Source: Rubrivivax sp.
GTDB taxonomy: Bacteria > Pseudomonadota > Gammaproteobacteria > Burkholderiales > Burkholderiaceae_C
Assembly (NCBI GenBank): GCA_018780805.1
Contig: JADMJD010000058.1
Span: 1-39,376, forward strand
DNA: 39,376 bases
Reading direction: 5' to 3'
Part shown: positions 24,133 through 32,295 of the stretch, piece by piece
How positions within the stretch are numbered: the first letter of the stretch is position 1
Layout of the letters: each line of letters starts with the position of its first letter
Program-made: the position numbers and the translations under genes
Notes under the pieces: model-generated
Told to the model about the DNA's origin: nothing
The model's input: only the letters and a program-made list of their open reading frames with translations
The model's database searches: none

Positions 24133-25821
24133 TCAGCCCCGGCGCCGGCGCAGCCCGGCCGTGGCCACGGCCAGCCCCAGCAACCACAGCGGTGAGCTGG
24201 CCCCGCCGCCACCGCCTTCCGGCTCGGGGGTCGGTGTGGGCGCGGGCGTGGGCGGCGGCGTCGGCTCGGGCGGCACCGGCCGGCCCAGCGCAATCGCGCA
24301 GGCCTCGATGCGGTTGTCGCGCAGCGTGACCGCGTTGCGCACCGGCGCCACATAACTGCCGGGCGCGGCGGCAAACACCAGCGCCTGGTCGGCATCCAGC
24401 TGGCCCGCGCCGCAGGCGCTGGTGGTGCAGGTGCAGCGGCCGGGGTTGTCGGTCGCGGCGCATTGGCCCAGCAGCGGCACTTGCACAAAGGGCGCGGCCG
24501 AGGCCCGCAGCCCGGCCTCCAGCTGCGCCAAGCTCAGCGTCGGGTTCACGCCCAGCATCAGTGCCGCCGTGGCGGCCACGGCCGGCGCCGCAAAGCTGGT
24601 GCCGGAGGCTGCGACATACCCCGCGGCGCCCTGCTGCACATCGCCCAGGTTGCCGGTGGAGACCAGGCCGCCGTCGCTGAGCTGTGCATCGCAGCTGCCA
24701 CCGGTGGCGTCGTCACCGCCGGGTGTGGCGATCTGCACCTGCGGCCCGTAGTTGGCGTAGGTGGCCTTGTAACCCTCTCGGTTCAGCGCCGTCACCGCAA
24801 AGGCGCCGGCGCAGCTGGCCGGGCGGAAGACGCCCCGGCGCTGGTTGCCTGCGGCGGCGATCACCATCGTGCCGGCGGCACGCACCTCGGCAATCGCGTC
24901 CTGGTACAGCGCGTTGCAGGTGTCTTCGCTGCCGTAGCTGATGACGACGATGCGCGCCGGGTTCGGGTTCAGCGGCACGCCATCCACCACCAGGCCTGCG
25001 GCCCAGCGCATGCCGGCCACGATGTCGCCCGGGTCGGCGCCGCACTTGGCCGCCACCCGCACCGGCAGCACCGCGGTGTTGAAGCCGGCACCGGCCACGC
25101 CGTTGCCGTTGGCCGTCATCGCACCCACCTGGCCGGCGATGATGGTGCCGTGCCAGCCCGACACCGCCTGCGGCGGGCAGCCCGAGAACTTGGCCGGCTG
25201 GGCTGTGCGGTCGGCGTCGCTGATGGCGTCACCTTCGTCGTTCGGGTCGGCGTCGCGGCCGTCGCCGTCGCCGGCGTAATCGGCGTCGCTGACGAAGTCG
25301 TGCCCCGGCAGCACGTTGGCAAACAGGTCCGGGTGGTAGCTGATGCCGGAATCCAGCACCGCCACCGGGCCGGTGCCGCCGCTGTTGCCGGGCACGCGGC
25401 GCATCCATGCGGTGCTGAAGTCGGCGCTGCCGGTGTTGCCCGTGCCGCGCGGCTGCAGCCACCACTGGTCGGCAAACCGGGTGTCGTTGGGTGTCACGGC
25501 CAGGCGTTGTTCGCGTTGCAGGCTCAGCACCTGGGCGACGCGCGGGTCCGCGCGCAGCCGCGCCAGCAAGGCCTCGCGCTCGCTGCCACTGAGCGCCGCC
25601 GTGGCCTGCAGCCGCAACCAGCGGCCGGTGACCTGTTCACGCACCTGCAGCGGCAGGCCGCGTTCGGCCACCACGGCCGCCAGGCGTTGTTTGCGTTGCA
25701 GCGCGGAGGCCGCCGCGCCGTCGTCATGCAGTTTCACGAACAGGGCCGGCGCGGCCCAGGCGGGCAGGGCGCCCAGCAGGAGCAGACCGCAGCAGGCGGC
25801 TCGAAGCAGGTTTTTCATCAT
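24133..25821 (-). CDS. S8 (subtilisin-like) secreted serine protease with GlyGly-CTERM-like tail
   Basis: A 562-residue exported protease. A signal peptide ends near AWA (residue about 23), followed by a propeptide-like region to about 110. The catalytic triad is D157 (VAVLDSGIS), H224 (GWHGTI) and S409 (ASGTSFAAP), with oxyanion N326 (AAAGN). A Pro-rich spacer of TP-type repeats precedes a C-terminal signal: a Gly run, ASSPLWLLGLAVATAGL and RRRRG. This layout is like GlyGly-CTERM tails processed by rhombosortase and like MprA-type proteases. It is divergent from the LuxR-type regulator. It may mature surface or secreted proteins of the neighbouring locus (inference). Start ATG at 25821 or 25818. 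Confidence 0.92.
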   Translation of the reverse strand: MMKNLLRAACCGLLLLGALPAWAAPALFVKLHDDGAAASALQRKQRLAAVVAERGLPLQVREQVTGRWLRLQATAALSGSEREALLARLRADPRVAQVLSLQREQRLAVTPNDTRFADQWWLQPRGTGNTGSADFSTAWMRRVPGNSGGTGPVAVLDSGISYHPDLFANVLPGHDFVSDADYAGDGDGRDADPNDEGDAISDADRTAQPAKFSGCPPQAVSGWHGTIIAGQVGAMTANGNGVAGAGFNTAVLPVRVAAKCGADPGDIVAGMRWAAGLVVDGVPLNPNPARIVVISYGSEDTCNALYQDAIAEVRAAGTMVIAAAGNQRRGVFRPASCAGAFAVTALNREGYKATYANYGPQVQIATPGGDDATGGSCDAQLSDGGLVSTGNLGDVQQGAAGYVAASGTSFAAPAVAATAALMLGVNPTLSLAQLEAGLRASAAPFVQVPLLGQCAATDNPGRCTCTTSACGAGQLDADQALVFAAAPGSYVAPVRNAVTLRDNRIEACAIALGRPVPPEPTPPPTPAPTPTPEPEGGGGGASSPLWLLGLAVATAGLRRRRG

Positions 25822-25965
25822 GGCCACAGCCTAGCCAGCGGCCTTGTGGCGCCGATGACGTGATCCGGATGGCATGGGCCGAACGGATCATGGTGGGCCG
25901 GGCCAGGCGACGCGCCGAATTCACCGCCGGGTCATGCGTGGCCCGTAGCCTCCGCGGCCTGAACC
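25822..25965. promoter_or_regulatory. Divergent control region, protease / LuxR-type regulator
   Basis: 144 bp between divergent genes. It holds an inverted repeat TGATCCG (25861-25867) and CGGATCA (25884-25890) separated by 16 bp, a layout that could bind a dimeric regulator. No clear -35/-10 pair is visible by eye. Confidence 0.4.
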
Positions 25966-26814
25966 ATGCAGATGCCCGACCGTGAACTCTCCCTGACGAT
26001 CCCGCTGCGCGAGGCCGAGGGCCTGGTGCGCCTGATCGAAGCTGCGCCCGGCGTGCGCCGCCGCTACCAGTTTTTTGTCTGGATGCAGACCCATGTGCAC
26101 CTGCTGCTGCCGCATGTGGTGGCCGTGTGCGGGGCCTACCGGCGCCAGATCAAGGGCCTGGCCTTCGAGGTCTTCCATGGGGTGGTGATCCCCGAGCCGG
26201 TGCTGGCCCAACTGGCCCATGCCGGCTCGCCCGCAATGCAGCTGGTGGCCGAGCGCTGGGTGGCCCAGGGCGGTGGGCCGACGGTCCTGCCGCTGCAGGC
26301 GCTGTGCGAACACGCCAACCCGGCCGTGGCCGAGGTCTGGCAGGCCCTGGCCGACGCCGGCATGGGCCACCTGCTGGTGCACGGGGTCTCGCGGCCGGAC
26401 CGGCCCAGCGAGATCGAGAGCCTGTTCATCTTCATCGGCGCCGGTGAGCGGCCCGCGGCCACCCGCACTTACCACCTGGAGCTGCTGATCCCGCACCTGC
26501 ACGCCGTGTTTCTGCGTGTGCTGACCACCGAGCGAGAGCTGGGCGCGCTGCCGGTGCGCCCGCGCCCGCTGGCCCCGGCGCAGGACGCGCAGCGCTGGCA
26601 CGTCACCGACCGCGAGTGCCAGATCCTGTTCTGGGTGCGCGAGGGCAAGAGCAACCAGCAGATCGGCGAGCAGCTGGGCATCAGCGCGCTGACGGTCAAG
26701 AACCACGTGCAGAAGATCCTGCGCAAGATGGGCGCCAGCAACCGGGCGCAGGCCGTGTCGCTGGCCATCACCGCGCACCTGCTGAAAGACATGAAAGCCG
26801 ACGGCCAGCACTGA
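25966..26814 (+). CDS. LuxR-type transcriptional regulator, EpsA-like
   Basis: A 282-residue regulator. The C-terminal about 65 residues are a LuxR/GerE helix-turn-helix (TDRECQILFWVREGKSNQQI, GISALTVKNHVQKILRKMGA). The N-terminal about 200 residues are a sensory-like domain (LTIPLREAEGLVRLIEAA, YQFFVWMQTHVHLLLPH, YHLELLIPHLHAVFLRVL). That layout resembles the XrtB/PEP-CTERM-associated regulator EpsA of exopolysaccharide loci, and two PEP-CTERM genes follow immediately, which supports the comparison. It lacks a phospho-receiver domain and I do not see an autoinducer-binding signature. The start is the ATG at 25966; a second ATG (MP) two codons later is possible. It probably controls the downstream surface genes (inference). 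Confidence 0.82.
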   Translation: MQMPDRELSLTIPLREAEGLVRLIEAAPGVRRRYQFFVWMQTHVHLLLPHVVAVCGAYRRQIKGLAFEVFHGVVIPEPVLAQLAHAGSPAMQLVAERWVAQGGGPTVLPLQALCEHANPAVAEVWQALADAGMGHLLVHGVSRPDRPSEIESLFIFIGAGERPAATRTYHLELLIPHLHAVFLRVLTTERELGALPVRPRPLAPAQDAQRWHVTDRECQILFWVREGKSNQQIGEQLGISALTVKNHVQKILRKMGASNRAQAVSLAITAHLLKDMKADGQH

Positions 26815-27079
26815 GCAACAAGGGGGTTGATGGTCCGATCGGCTCACGGCGGGTGCTGTCGCCGCGTGACAGGCTTCACACGGGCTCGGCAAACTGCGAC
26901 GTGACAGCAAAAACGGGAACGAAGTTCCACCGCTCTTTGACGACCGGTGCCGGCCCAGAGCCGCGCGCCCATCGCCCGACAGCCATCGCCACACCGCGGG
27001 TCCTGCGTGACCCCTGCGTCTGCCAGCGATGTGCCCGTGAGGCGCTCGACCACCTGACAACCTCCTTGGAGAGAGCCCC
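26815..27079 (+). promoter_or_regulatory. Upstream region of PEP-CTERM protein 2
   Basis: 265 bp without a gene, less GC-extreme than its surroundings. It contains a palindrome GGAAC-GAA-GTTCC at 26916-26928, next to two GTGACAG boxes (around 26866 and 26901). A strong GGAG precedes the next start. I did not find a clear sigma-54 -24/-12 pair, which is common for PEP-CTERM genes. Probably the promoter/operator region of the following gene. Confidence 0.45.
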
Positions 27080-27859
27080 ATGAACCTGAAGAAACTTGCC
27101 ATGGCTGCGGCCCTGGTCTGCAGCGCCCCGGCCTTCGCCGGTCTGAACCCGATCGGCGACGACGCCGAGCTGTTCGGCATCGTCTGGGACGAAAATGCCG
27201 CCACCTACGCCATCGATTTCGGCGTCACCATCACCCAGCTCGCCAACGCGACCACCAGCTTCACGCTGGGCACCGTGGGCGGCGCCAACTGGGCCAGCTA
27301 CGACGCGGCCGACACCAACAAGGCCGACTTCGCGCAATTCGAAGGCACCCGTTGGGCCATCTTCGCGGTGGACGAAGATGGCTTCAACTTCATCGACGGC
27401 GACCTGCGCTGGTTCGGCACCAGCCAGGGCAACGTGAAGCCGCAGCCGGACAACATCACGCTCGACTCGATGAACGGCGGCACCGGCACCGGCGGCATCA
27501 TCGGCATCTTCAACAACAACGGCATGGGCGTGAACGTCGCCGAGAACACCGACCTGTTCGCCGCCAAGGGCACGCCGGCGCACTTCATCGAAGGCAACTT
27601 CAACGGCGGCCTCGGCTTCTTCGCTGGCAATGCCATCGGCAGCACCGCCGACCTGTTCTACTGCACGAACAAGGATGGCTTCGACGCCTTCGGCCCGGCC
27701 GCCTGCGCTGTGGCCCAGGCTTCCGGCCGCGACGTGTCGGTGACCTTCGACGGCACCAGCTTCAACGCCGTGCTCGCCCCGATCCCCGAGCCGGGCACCT
27801 ACGCCCTGATGGCCGCCGGCCTGCTGGCCGTGGGCTTCATGGCCCGCCGCCGCGCCTGA
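27080..27859 (+). CDS. PEP-CTERM sorting-signal protein 2
   Basis: A 259-residue exported protein with a signal peptide (MNLKKLAMAAALVCSAPAFA). Its body is Asn/Gly/Thr-rich and includes WAIFAVDEDGFNFIDGDL, a segment also found in PEP-CTERM protein 3. The C-terminus has the textbook signal IPEPGTYALMAAGLLAVG followed by FMARRRA. Two cysteines (in FYCTNKDG and AACAV) could form a disulphide. It has a strong Shine-Dalgarno site and more A/T-leaning codons than its neighbours, which suggests high expression. Function unknown; PEP-CTERM proteins are generally surface or matrix-associated products of exosortase. Confidence 0.9.
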   Translation: MNLKKLAMAAALVCSAPAFAGLNPIGDDAELFGIVWDENAATYAIDFGVTITQLANATTSFTLGTVGGANWASYDAADTNKADFAQFEGTRWAIFAVDEDGFNFIDGDLRWFGTSQGNVKPQPDNITLDSMNGGTGTGGIIGIFNNNGMGVNVAENTDLFAAKGTPAHFIEGNFNGGLGFFAGNAIGSTADLFYCTNKDGFDAFGPAACAVAQASGRDVSVTFDGTSFNAVLAPIPEPGTYALMAAGLLAVGFMARRRA

Positions 27860-27890
27860 TCGGCCGGCCCCGGTTTTTCATCTTCCATCT

Positions 27891-27920
27891 GCCCAACGGT
27901 GCTGCGTGCACCGTCTGGGC
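27891..27920 (+). terminator. Imperfect hairpin between PEP-CTERM 2 and binding-protein-like gene
   Basis: GCCCA-A-CGGTGC (27891-27902) can pair with GCACCG-TC-TGGGC (27908-27920). No T-run follows, so it may be an attenuator or an mRNA-stability hairpin separating two genes expressed at different levels. Confidence 0.35.
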
Positions 27921-27947
27921 GGAGCCTTGCCTGACTGAGGAGTCACC

Positions 27948-29495
27948 ATGAACCGCATTCACCTGATCGCCGCTGCCGCGGCCCTCGTCGCTGCCGGCAC
28001 CGCCAGCGCGCTCACCCCGACCGAAATCGCCGCCGCCCGCACGGCTGGCACGCTGAAGGAAGTCCGCATCGCTGGCGCCTCGGCGCTGCGTCTGTCGGTC
28101 GCCGCCTACATGAAGGAGGTCTGCGACACCAACACGATGCACGTGATCTGGAACAGCAACTCCGAAGGCACCAACCACCGCGCCTACGCCTGCAACCTGG
28201 GCGTGGTCCAAGGTTCCTTCGCCGTCGGCACCCCGGTGCTGGTCTATAAGCGTGACCAGGGCGGTTCGGGCCAGGGCGTGAACCCCATCGCCACGATCGC
28301 CGACCAGACGCACATGCGCGTCGTCGATGACGCCACCTGCACCACGATCAACGGCGGCGGCGTGGTCGGCAACGGCAGCCCGGCCGTGCCCAGCTACATC
28401 TGCACCGGCACCGACACCACGGGCATCAAGTCCGACGCCGGCATCTCCGACGTCGAGCCGCGCCTGCTGCAGGACGCGCAAAACCTGCCGGCCGGCACCC
28501 TGGCCCTGAGCACCACGCAGTTGAATGCGCTCGACGTGGCCCCGCTGGCGCAGGCCCTCTTCGGCGTCACCGTGAACAAGAAGGCCTATGTGGCGCTGCA
28601 GAAGGCGCAGGGCATCCTGCCGCTGAACGCCACGGCCGAAGAGATCGCCGCGGCCGACGTGCCGGCCGACCAGGCCACCTGGACGGCCGCCGACATCGCC
28701 AAAATCCCGTCGCTGCCCGAGACCTGGGTGCGCGCCGCGCTGACCGGCCAGCTGCTGGGTGGTGCGCCCAACGCCACGGCCAAGAAGGGCTGGAACCTGG
28801 TCATCCCGACCACGGTGGACGCGAACGTCCTGACCAAGACACTGAACATCTGCCGCCGCACCGAAGGCTCGGGCACGCAGGCCACCAGCAACACCTACTT
28901 CGGCAACGTCGGTTGCTCGGTGCGCAGCGGCGTCCAATGGAACCCGCTGGGGGTGAACGGCAGCTCCGGCAACGAAACCACCACCTCGGCCACCGTCACC
29001 AGCGCCCCCGTGCTGGTGCAGGAAGGCACGAGCGCCGGCCAGGTCGAGAACTGCGTCGGCAACGACGCCAACACCGCTGTGGGTGGTGTTGACAACACCG
29101 CCTACGCGGTGGGGTACCTGGGCCGCGAAGCCAACCCCAAGCGCGCCGGTGGCGACCTGGGCTACCGCTACGTCAAGCTCGACGGCCGCGCGCCGGTGCG
29201 GGATGTGGGCAAGGCCGGTGGTTACCCCATCGTCTTTGAAGCCACGATGCAGTGGAACAAGAACCTGATCGCGGTCGGCACCGAAAAGGAACTGTTCCTG
29301 AAGGCCTTGCGCGCCGGCTTCGGCAGCCCCAACGGCCTGGCCGCCGTGGACAGCGACACCCAGCAGGGCGTGATGTCGCCGCCGGCCACCTACGCCGGTG
29401 CCTATGTCGACCTCGTTGGCAACGCGGCCCTGTTCGGCTCGCGCGTGGCGCGCCAGAACGGTGACAGCTGCGCCGCACTGCGCATCATCAAGTAA
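27948..29495 (+). CDS. Exported protein resembling PstS-like periplasmic binding proteins
   Basis: A 515-residue protein with a signal peptide (MNRIHLIAAAAALVAAGTASA). No enzyme motif is recognised. Several segments recall type 2 periplasmic binding folds of the phosphate-binding (PstS) kind: VRIAGASALRLSVAAYMKEV near the start, VLVYKRDQGGSGQGVNPIA, ISDVEPRLL, and CRRTEGSGTQATSNTYF in the middle. It has no PEP-CTERM tail and no lipobox, and no transporter gene is nearby. It sits between two PEP-CTERM genes with its own GGAG and a good terminator after it. Perhaps a secreted or surface ligand-binding protein; the assignment is tentative. Confidence 0.65.
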   Translation: MNRIHLIAAAAALVAAGTASALTPTEIAAARTAGTLKEVRIAGASALRLSVAAYMKEVCDTNTMHVIWNSNSEGTNHRAYACNLGVVQGSFAVGTPVLVYKRDQGGSGQGVNPIATIADQTHMRVVDDATCTTINGGGVVGNGSPAVPSYICTGTDTTGIKSDAGISDVEPRLLQDAQNLPAGTLALSTTQLNALDVAPLAQALFGVTVNKKAYVALQKAQGILPLNATAEEIAAADVPADQATWTAADIAKIPSLPETWVRAALTGQLLGGAPNATAKKGWNLVIPTTVDANVLTKTLNICRRTEGSGTQATSNTYFGNVGCSVRSGVQWNPLGVNGSSGNETTTSATVTSAPVLVQEGTSAGQVENCVGNDANTAVGGVDNTAYAVGYLGREANPKRAGGDLGYRYVKLDGRAPVRDVGKAGGYPIVFEATMQWNKNLIAVGTEKELFLKALRAGFGSPNGLAAVDSDTQQGVMSPPATYAGAYVDLVGNAALFGSRVARQNGDSCAALRIIK

Positions 29496-29506
29496 GTGCG
29501 CCTGCA

Positions 29507-29538
29507 GCCCGGCACGCCCTGGGGTGTGCCGGGCTTTT
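29507..29538 (+). terminator. Rho-independent terminator
   Basis: Nine-base arms GCCCGGCAC (29507-29515) and GTGCCGGGC (29526-29534) flank a 10-base loop and are followed by TTTTC. It starts 11 bases after the binding-protein-like stop. The clearest intrinsic terminator in the window. It implies that the next gene either has its own promoter or is fed by read-through. Confidence 0.85.
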
Positions 29539-29566
29539 CAGCTTTTCAGTTTCCGGAGTTCGACCG

Positions 29567-30646
29567 ATGAAGCGCCCCTGCATGTTCCCGAACGCCCGGC
29601 GCCTGGCCGGTGCCTTGACGTTGGGCCTGGCCGCTGCCGCCCCTGCAGGCGCGGCGTTGGAAATCGGTGTCAACAACAGCGAGCTCTACCTGGCCCTGTG
29701 GGACCCGGTGGCCGAGGCCAGCTACACGCTGGACCTGGGCATCTACTTCCAGACCTTGTTGACCGACGGCCAATCCGATACCGGCTTCCAGCGCTTTTGG
29801 ACCCTGGACCGCACGCAGGACGCCAACCTCGACAAGCTGCTGAACTTCAACACGGCCATCAGCAGTCTGCAATGGGCTGTGTTTTCAGCAGACGTTGAAG
29901 GCTTCAACTTCAGCGACGGTGATCTGCAGGCCTTCTCCACCTTGCAGCACCAAACGCCGACCGGCCAGGTGAACCCGAACTACACCCAGCTGCTGGGGCA
30001 GAACAACGCGGCTGTGGAACAGTTTGCCAACCTTCTGTACGGCTATGGGCAGAACATCAACATCCAGGCGTCCAACCCTGACAGCACGATGGCCGTGGGG
30101 GGTCCGGACAACTACGTGCACAACGGCAGCCTGTTCGCCATCGAGGGCGTGGCCGGCTACACCGAAGACCCGCAGTTCACGCTGGCCAACATCGGCACCG
30201 GCCTGGGCACACCCCTGCAGACGATGAACGCGGTCGGCCGCTCGTCCTGGGCCTACATGCTGACCACCAAAGACGGCTTCGACGGCAATCTGCCCGGTGT
30301 GCTGGACGAGTTCGACAACCTTGAACACGACGCCTACTGGGGCCTGGCGCAAGACCCGGCCACCGGCATCCTCTATCTGAGTTACACGCTGGACGCCGTG
30401 GGCCTGACCGCCGCGCAGCGCGAGTTTGCGCAGGGCATCGGCCGCACGGAGTTTGGTGGCGGCTTCACAGTGCGCCGCCTGGACGGCGTGGCCGTGGCGG
30501 CTGGGCAGGCCTTCCCTGCCGGCATTGCGCGGCCGCTGGGTGGCGTTGACGCCATTGCCATCACCAGCGCCGTGCCCGAGCCCGGCACCTACGCCCTGAT
30601 GGCGCTGGGCCTGCTGGCCGTGGGCGCTGCCGCCCGCCGACGCTGA
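29567..30646 (+). CDS. PEP-CTERM sorting-signal protein 3
   Basis: A 359-residue exported protein. The signal peptide has an extended N-region (MKRPCMFPNARRLAGALTLG) and probably cleaves near PAGAA. The body shares with PEP-CTERM protein 2 the opening pattern (ALWDPVAEASYTLDLGIYFQ versus GIVWDENAATYAIDFGVTI) and the segment WAVFSADVEGFNFSDGDL, so the two are paralogues. It ends with VPEPGTYALMALGLLAVG and AAARRR. GGAG precedes the ATG. It lies only 18 bases before the TpsB gene, so it is probably cotranscribed with the two-partner secretion pair. Confidence 0.9.
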   Translation: MKRPCMFPNARRLAGALTLGLAAAAPAGAALEIGVNNSELYLALWDPVAEASYTLDLGIYFQTLLTDGQSDTGFQRFWTLDRTQDANLDKLLNFNTAISSLQWAVFSADVEGFNFSDGDLQAFSTLQHQTPTGQVNPNYTQLLGQNNAAVEQFANLLYGYGQNINIQASNPDSTMAVGGPDNYVHNGSLFAIEGVAGYTEDPQFTLANIGTGLGTPLQTMNAVGRSSWAYMLTTKDGFDGNLPGVLDEFDNLEHDAYWGLAQDPATGILYLSYTLDAVGLTAAQREFAQGIGRTEFGGGFTVRRLDGVAVAAGQAFPAGIARPLGGVDAIAITSAVPEPGTYALMALGLLAVGAAARRR

Positions 30647-30664
30647 CACGCTGACGCTGCTGCC

Positions 30665-32293
30665 GTGTCCTGGCTTCTGATGTTGCTGCTGGCCGTGGGG
30701 CTCGCAGCCGGGCACCGCTCGGCTGCGGCGCAACCCACGCCCGCCGCGTCAGCCACCCCTGCAACCGCACCCGAACCGCGTTTTGCGGTGCTGGAGTTCG
30801 TGGTCGAAGGCAACACCACGCTGCCCGGCATCGTGATCGAAGGTGCCGTGCTGCCCTTCCTCGGGCCGCAGGGCAGCATGGCCCGCGTGGAGCAGGCCCG
30901 CGCCGCGCTGGAGCGCGCGTACCAGAGCGCCGGTTTCCTGTCGGTCTTCGTCGACATCCCCGAACAGCGTGTGGACGAAGGTGTGGTGCAGCTGCGGGTG
31001 GTGGAAGGCCGCGTCGAGCGACTGGCCGTCACCGGTGCACGCTACTACGACCAGGGTGTCATCCGCCGCCAGGTGCCCGAGCTGGCCGCCGGCAACGTGC
31101 CCAACTTCAACCGCGTGCAGGCCCAGCTGGCCGCGGTGGCGCGCGACGAACGCCAGCTGCAGCCGGTGCTGCGGCCCGGCACGCTGCCCGGCACCGTGGA
31201 GGCCGAGCTGAAGGTGCAGGACAAACTTCCGCTGGCGGCCCAGGTGGAGCTGAACAACCAGCACGCCGCCAACACCGACCTTTGGCGCCTGAACGCCACG
31301 CTGCGCTACAGCAACCTCTGGCAGCGCGACCATGCGCTCGCACTCACGCTGGTCACGGCGCCGCGCGAGCCCGCGCAGTCCACCGTGCTGGTGGCCAACT
31401 ACACGCTGCCGCTGGCGCCGGACTGGACCGGCGTGGTCTACGCCGTGGTGTCCGACAGCCTGGTGGAGCCGGTGGGTGCCAGCGTGGTGGGCCAGGGTTT
31501 CACGCTGGGCCTGCGGGCGCTGCGTTCGTTCGGCTGGGGTGCGAGCAGCCACAGCCTGTCATTCGGTGCGGATTTCAAGGATCTGAAGGAGCGGCTGACC
31601 TTTGGCGACGACAGCCTCTCCACACCGCTGCGTTACCTGCCGTTCCAGCTGGCCTACACCGGCACCTGGCCCGAGGGCCGCACGCTCAGCACGCTGAACC
31701 TGCAGTGGACGACGGCGTTCCGGTCGCTGCTGCAGCGGGATGTCGAGTGCCCCGGCTCCATCGGCCCGGTGGACCAGTTCGCCTGCAAACGGGCGGGGGG
31801 CGATGGTGGCTTCACGCACCTGCGGGCCGAGCTGCGCCACCAGCGCCCGATGCCCTTTGCGCTGCCAGGCCAGCTGGCGCTGCGGCTGCAGGGCCAGGGG
31901 GGCTCGCAGCCGCTGGTCTCGGCTGAGCAGCTGGCGGTCGGCGGTGCCGACACGGTGCGCGGTTATCTGGAGGCCGAGGCCAGCGGCGACCGCGGCCTGC
32001 AGGGCAGCCTGGAATGGCGCAGCCCGGGCCTGCTGTCGCGCGAAACGGCTGAGCGCTTGGGGCTGGAAGACCTCAGCCTGCTCGCCTTTGTGGACGTCGC
32101 CCGGGTCTGGGTGCTGCAGCCCTCGGTGGGCCAGGCGCCGCGGGTGTCGCTCTACGGCGGCGGGCTGGGCCTGCGCCTGCGCGCCGCGCCGGGCCTGAGC
32201 GCCGAGGCCGACATCGCCTTCCCCAGCAAGCGCACCACCAGCACCCCCGACCACGACCCGCGCCTGCACCTGGCGCTGCGGGCGCAGTTCTGA
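30665..32293 (+). CDS. TpsB outer-membrane transporter (ShlB/FhaC/HecB family)
   Basis: A 542-residue two-partner-secretion translocator. A signal peptide is followed by two POTRA-like modules (about 38-115, FAVLEFVVEGNTTLPGIVIE; and about 118-200, VERLAVTGARYYDQGVIRRQ). The remainder is a 16-strand barrel with the conserved L6 motif VRGY (GADTVRGYLEAEA) and a terminal phenylalanine (LALRAQF), the usual BAM recognition ending. It should secrete the TpsA product encoded 2 bases downstream. The GTG at 30665 has no clear Shine-Dalgarno site; an ATG at 30680 would still leave a signal peptide, so the start is uncertain. Confidence 0.92.
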   Translation: MSWLLMLLLAVGLAAGHRSAAAQPTPAASATPATAPEPRFAVLEFVVEGNTTLPGIVIEGAVLPFLGPQGSMARVEQARAALERAYQSAGFLSVFVDIPEQRVDEGVVQLRVVEGRVERLAVTGARYYDQGVIRRQVPELAAGNVPNFNRVQAQLAAVARDERQLQPVLRPGTLPGTVEAELKVQDKLPLAAQVELNNQHAANTDLWRLNATLRYSNLWQRDHALALTLVTAPREPAQSTVLVANYTLPLAPDWTGVVYAVVSDSLVEPVGASVVGQGFTLGLRALRSFGWGASSHSLSFGADFKDLKERLTFGDDSLSTPLRYLPFQLAYTGTWPEGRTLSTLNLQWTTAFRSLLQRDVECPGSIGPVDQFACKRAGGDGGFTHLRAELRHQRPMPFALPGQLALRLQGQGGSQPLVSAEQLAVGGADTVRGYLEAEASGDRGLQGSLEWRSPGLLSRETAERLGLEDLSLLAFVDVARVWVLQPSVGQAPRVSLYGGGLGLRLRAAPGLSAEADIAFPSKRTTSTPDHDPRLHLALRAQF

Positions 32294-32295
32294 AC

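Noticed and set aside
22572-30646. Exosortase or rhombosortase gene in the window
   Set aside because: Three PEP-CTERM proteins and one GlyGly-CTERM-like protein are present, but no multi-spanning protein with the corresponding catalytic motifs was found; the processing enzymes must be elsewhere.
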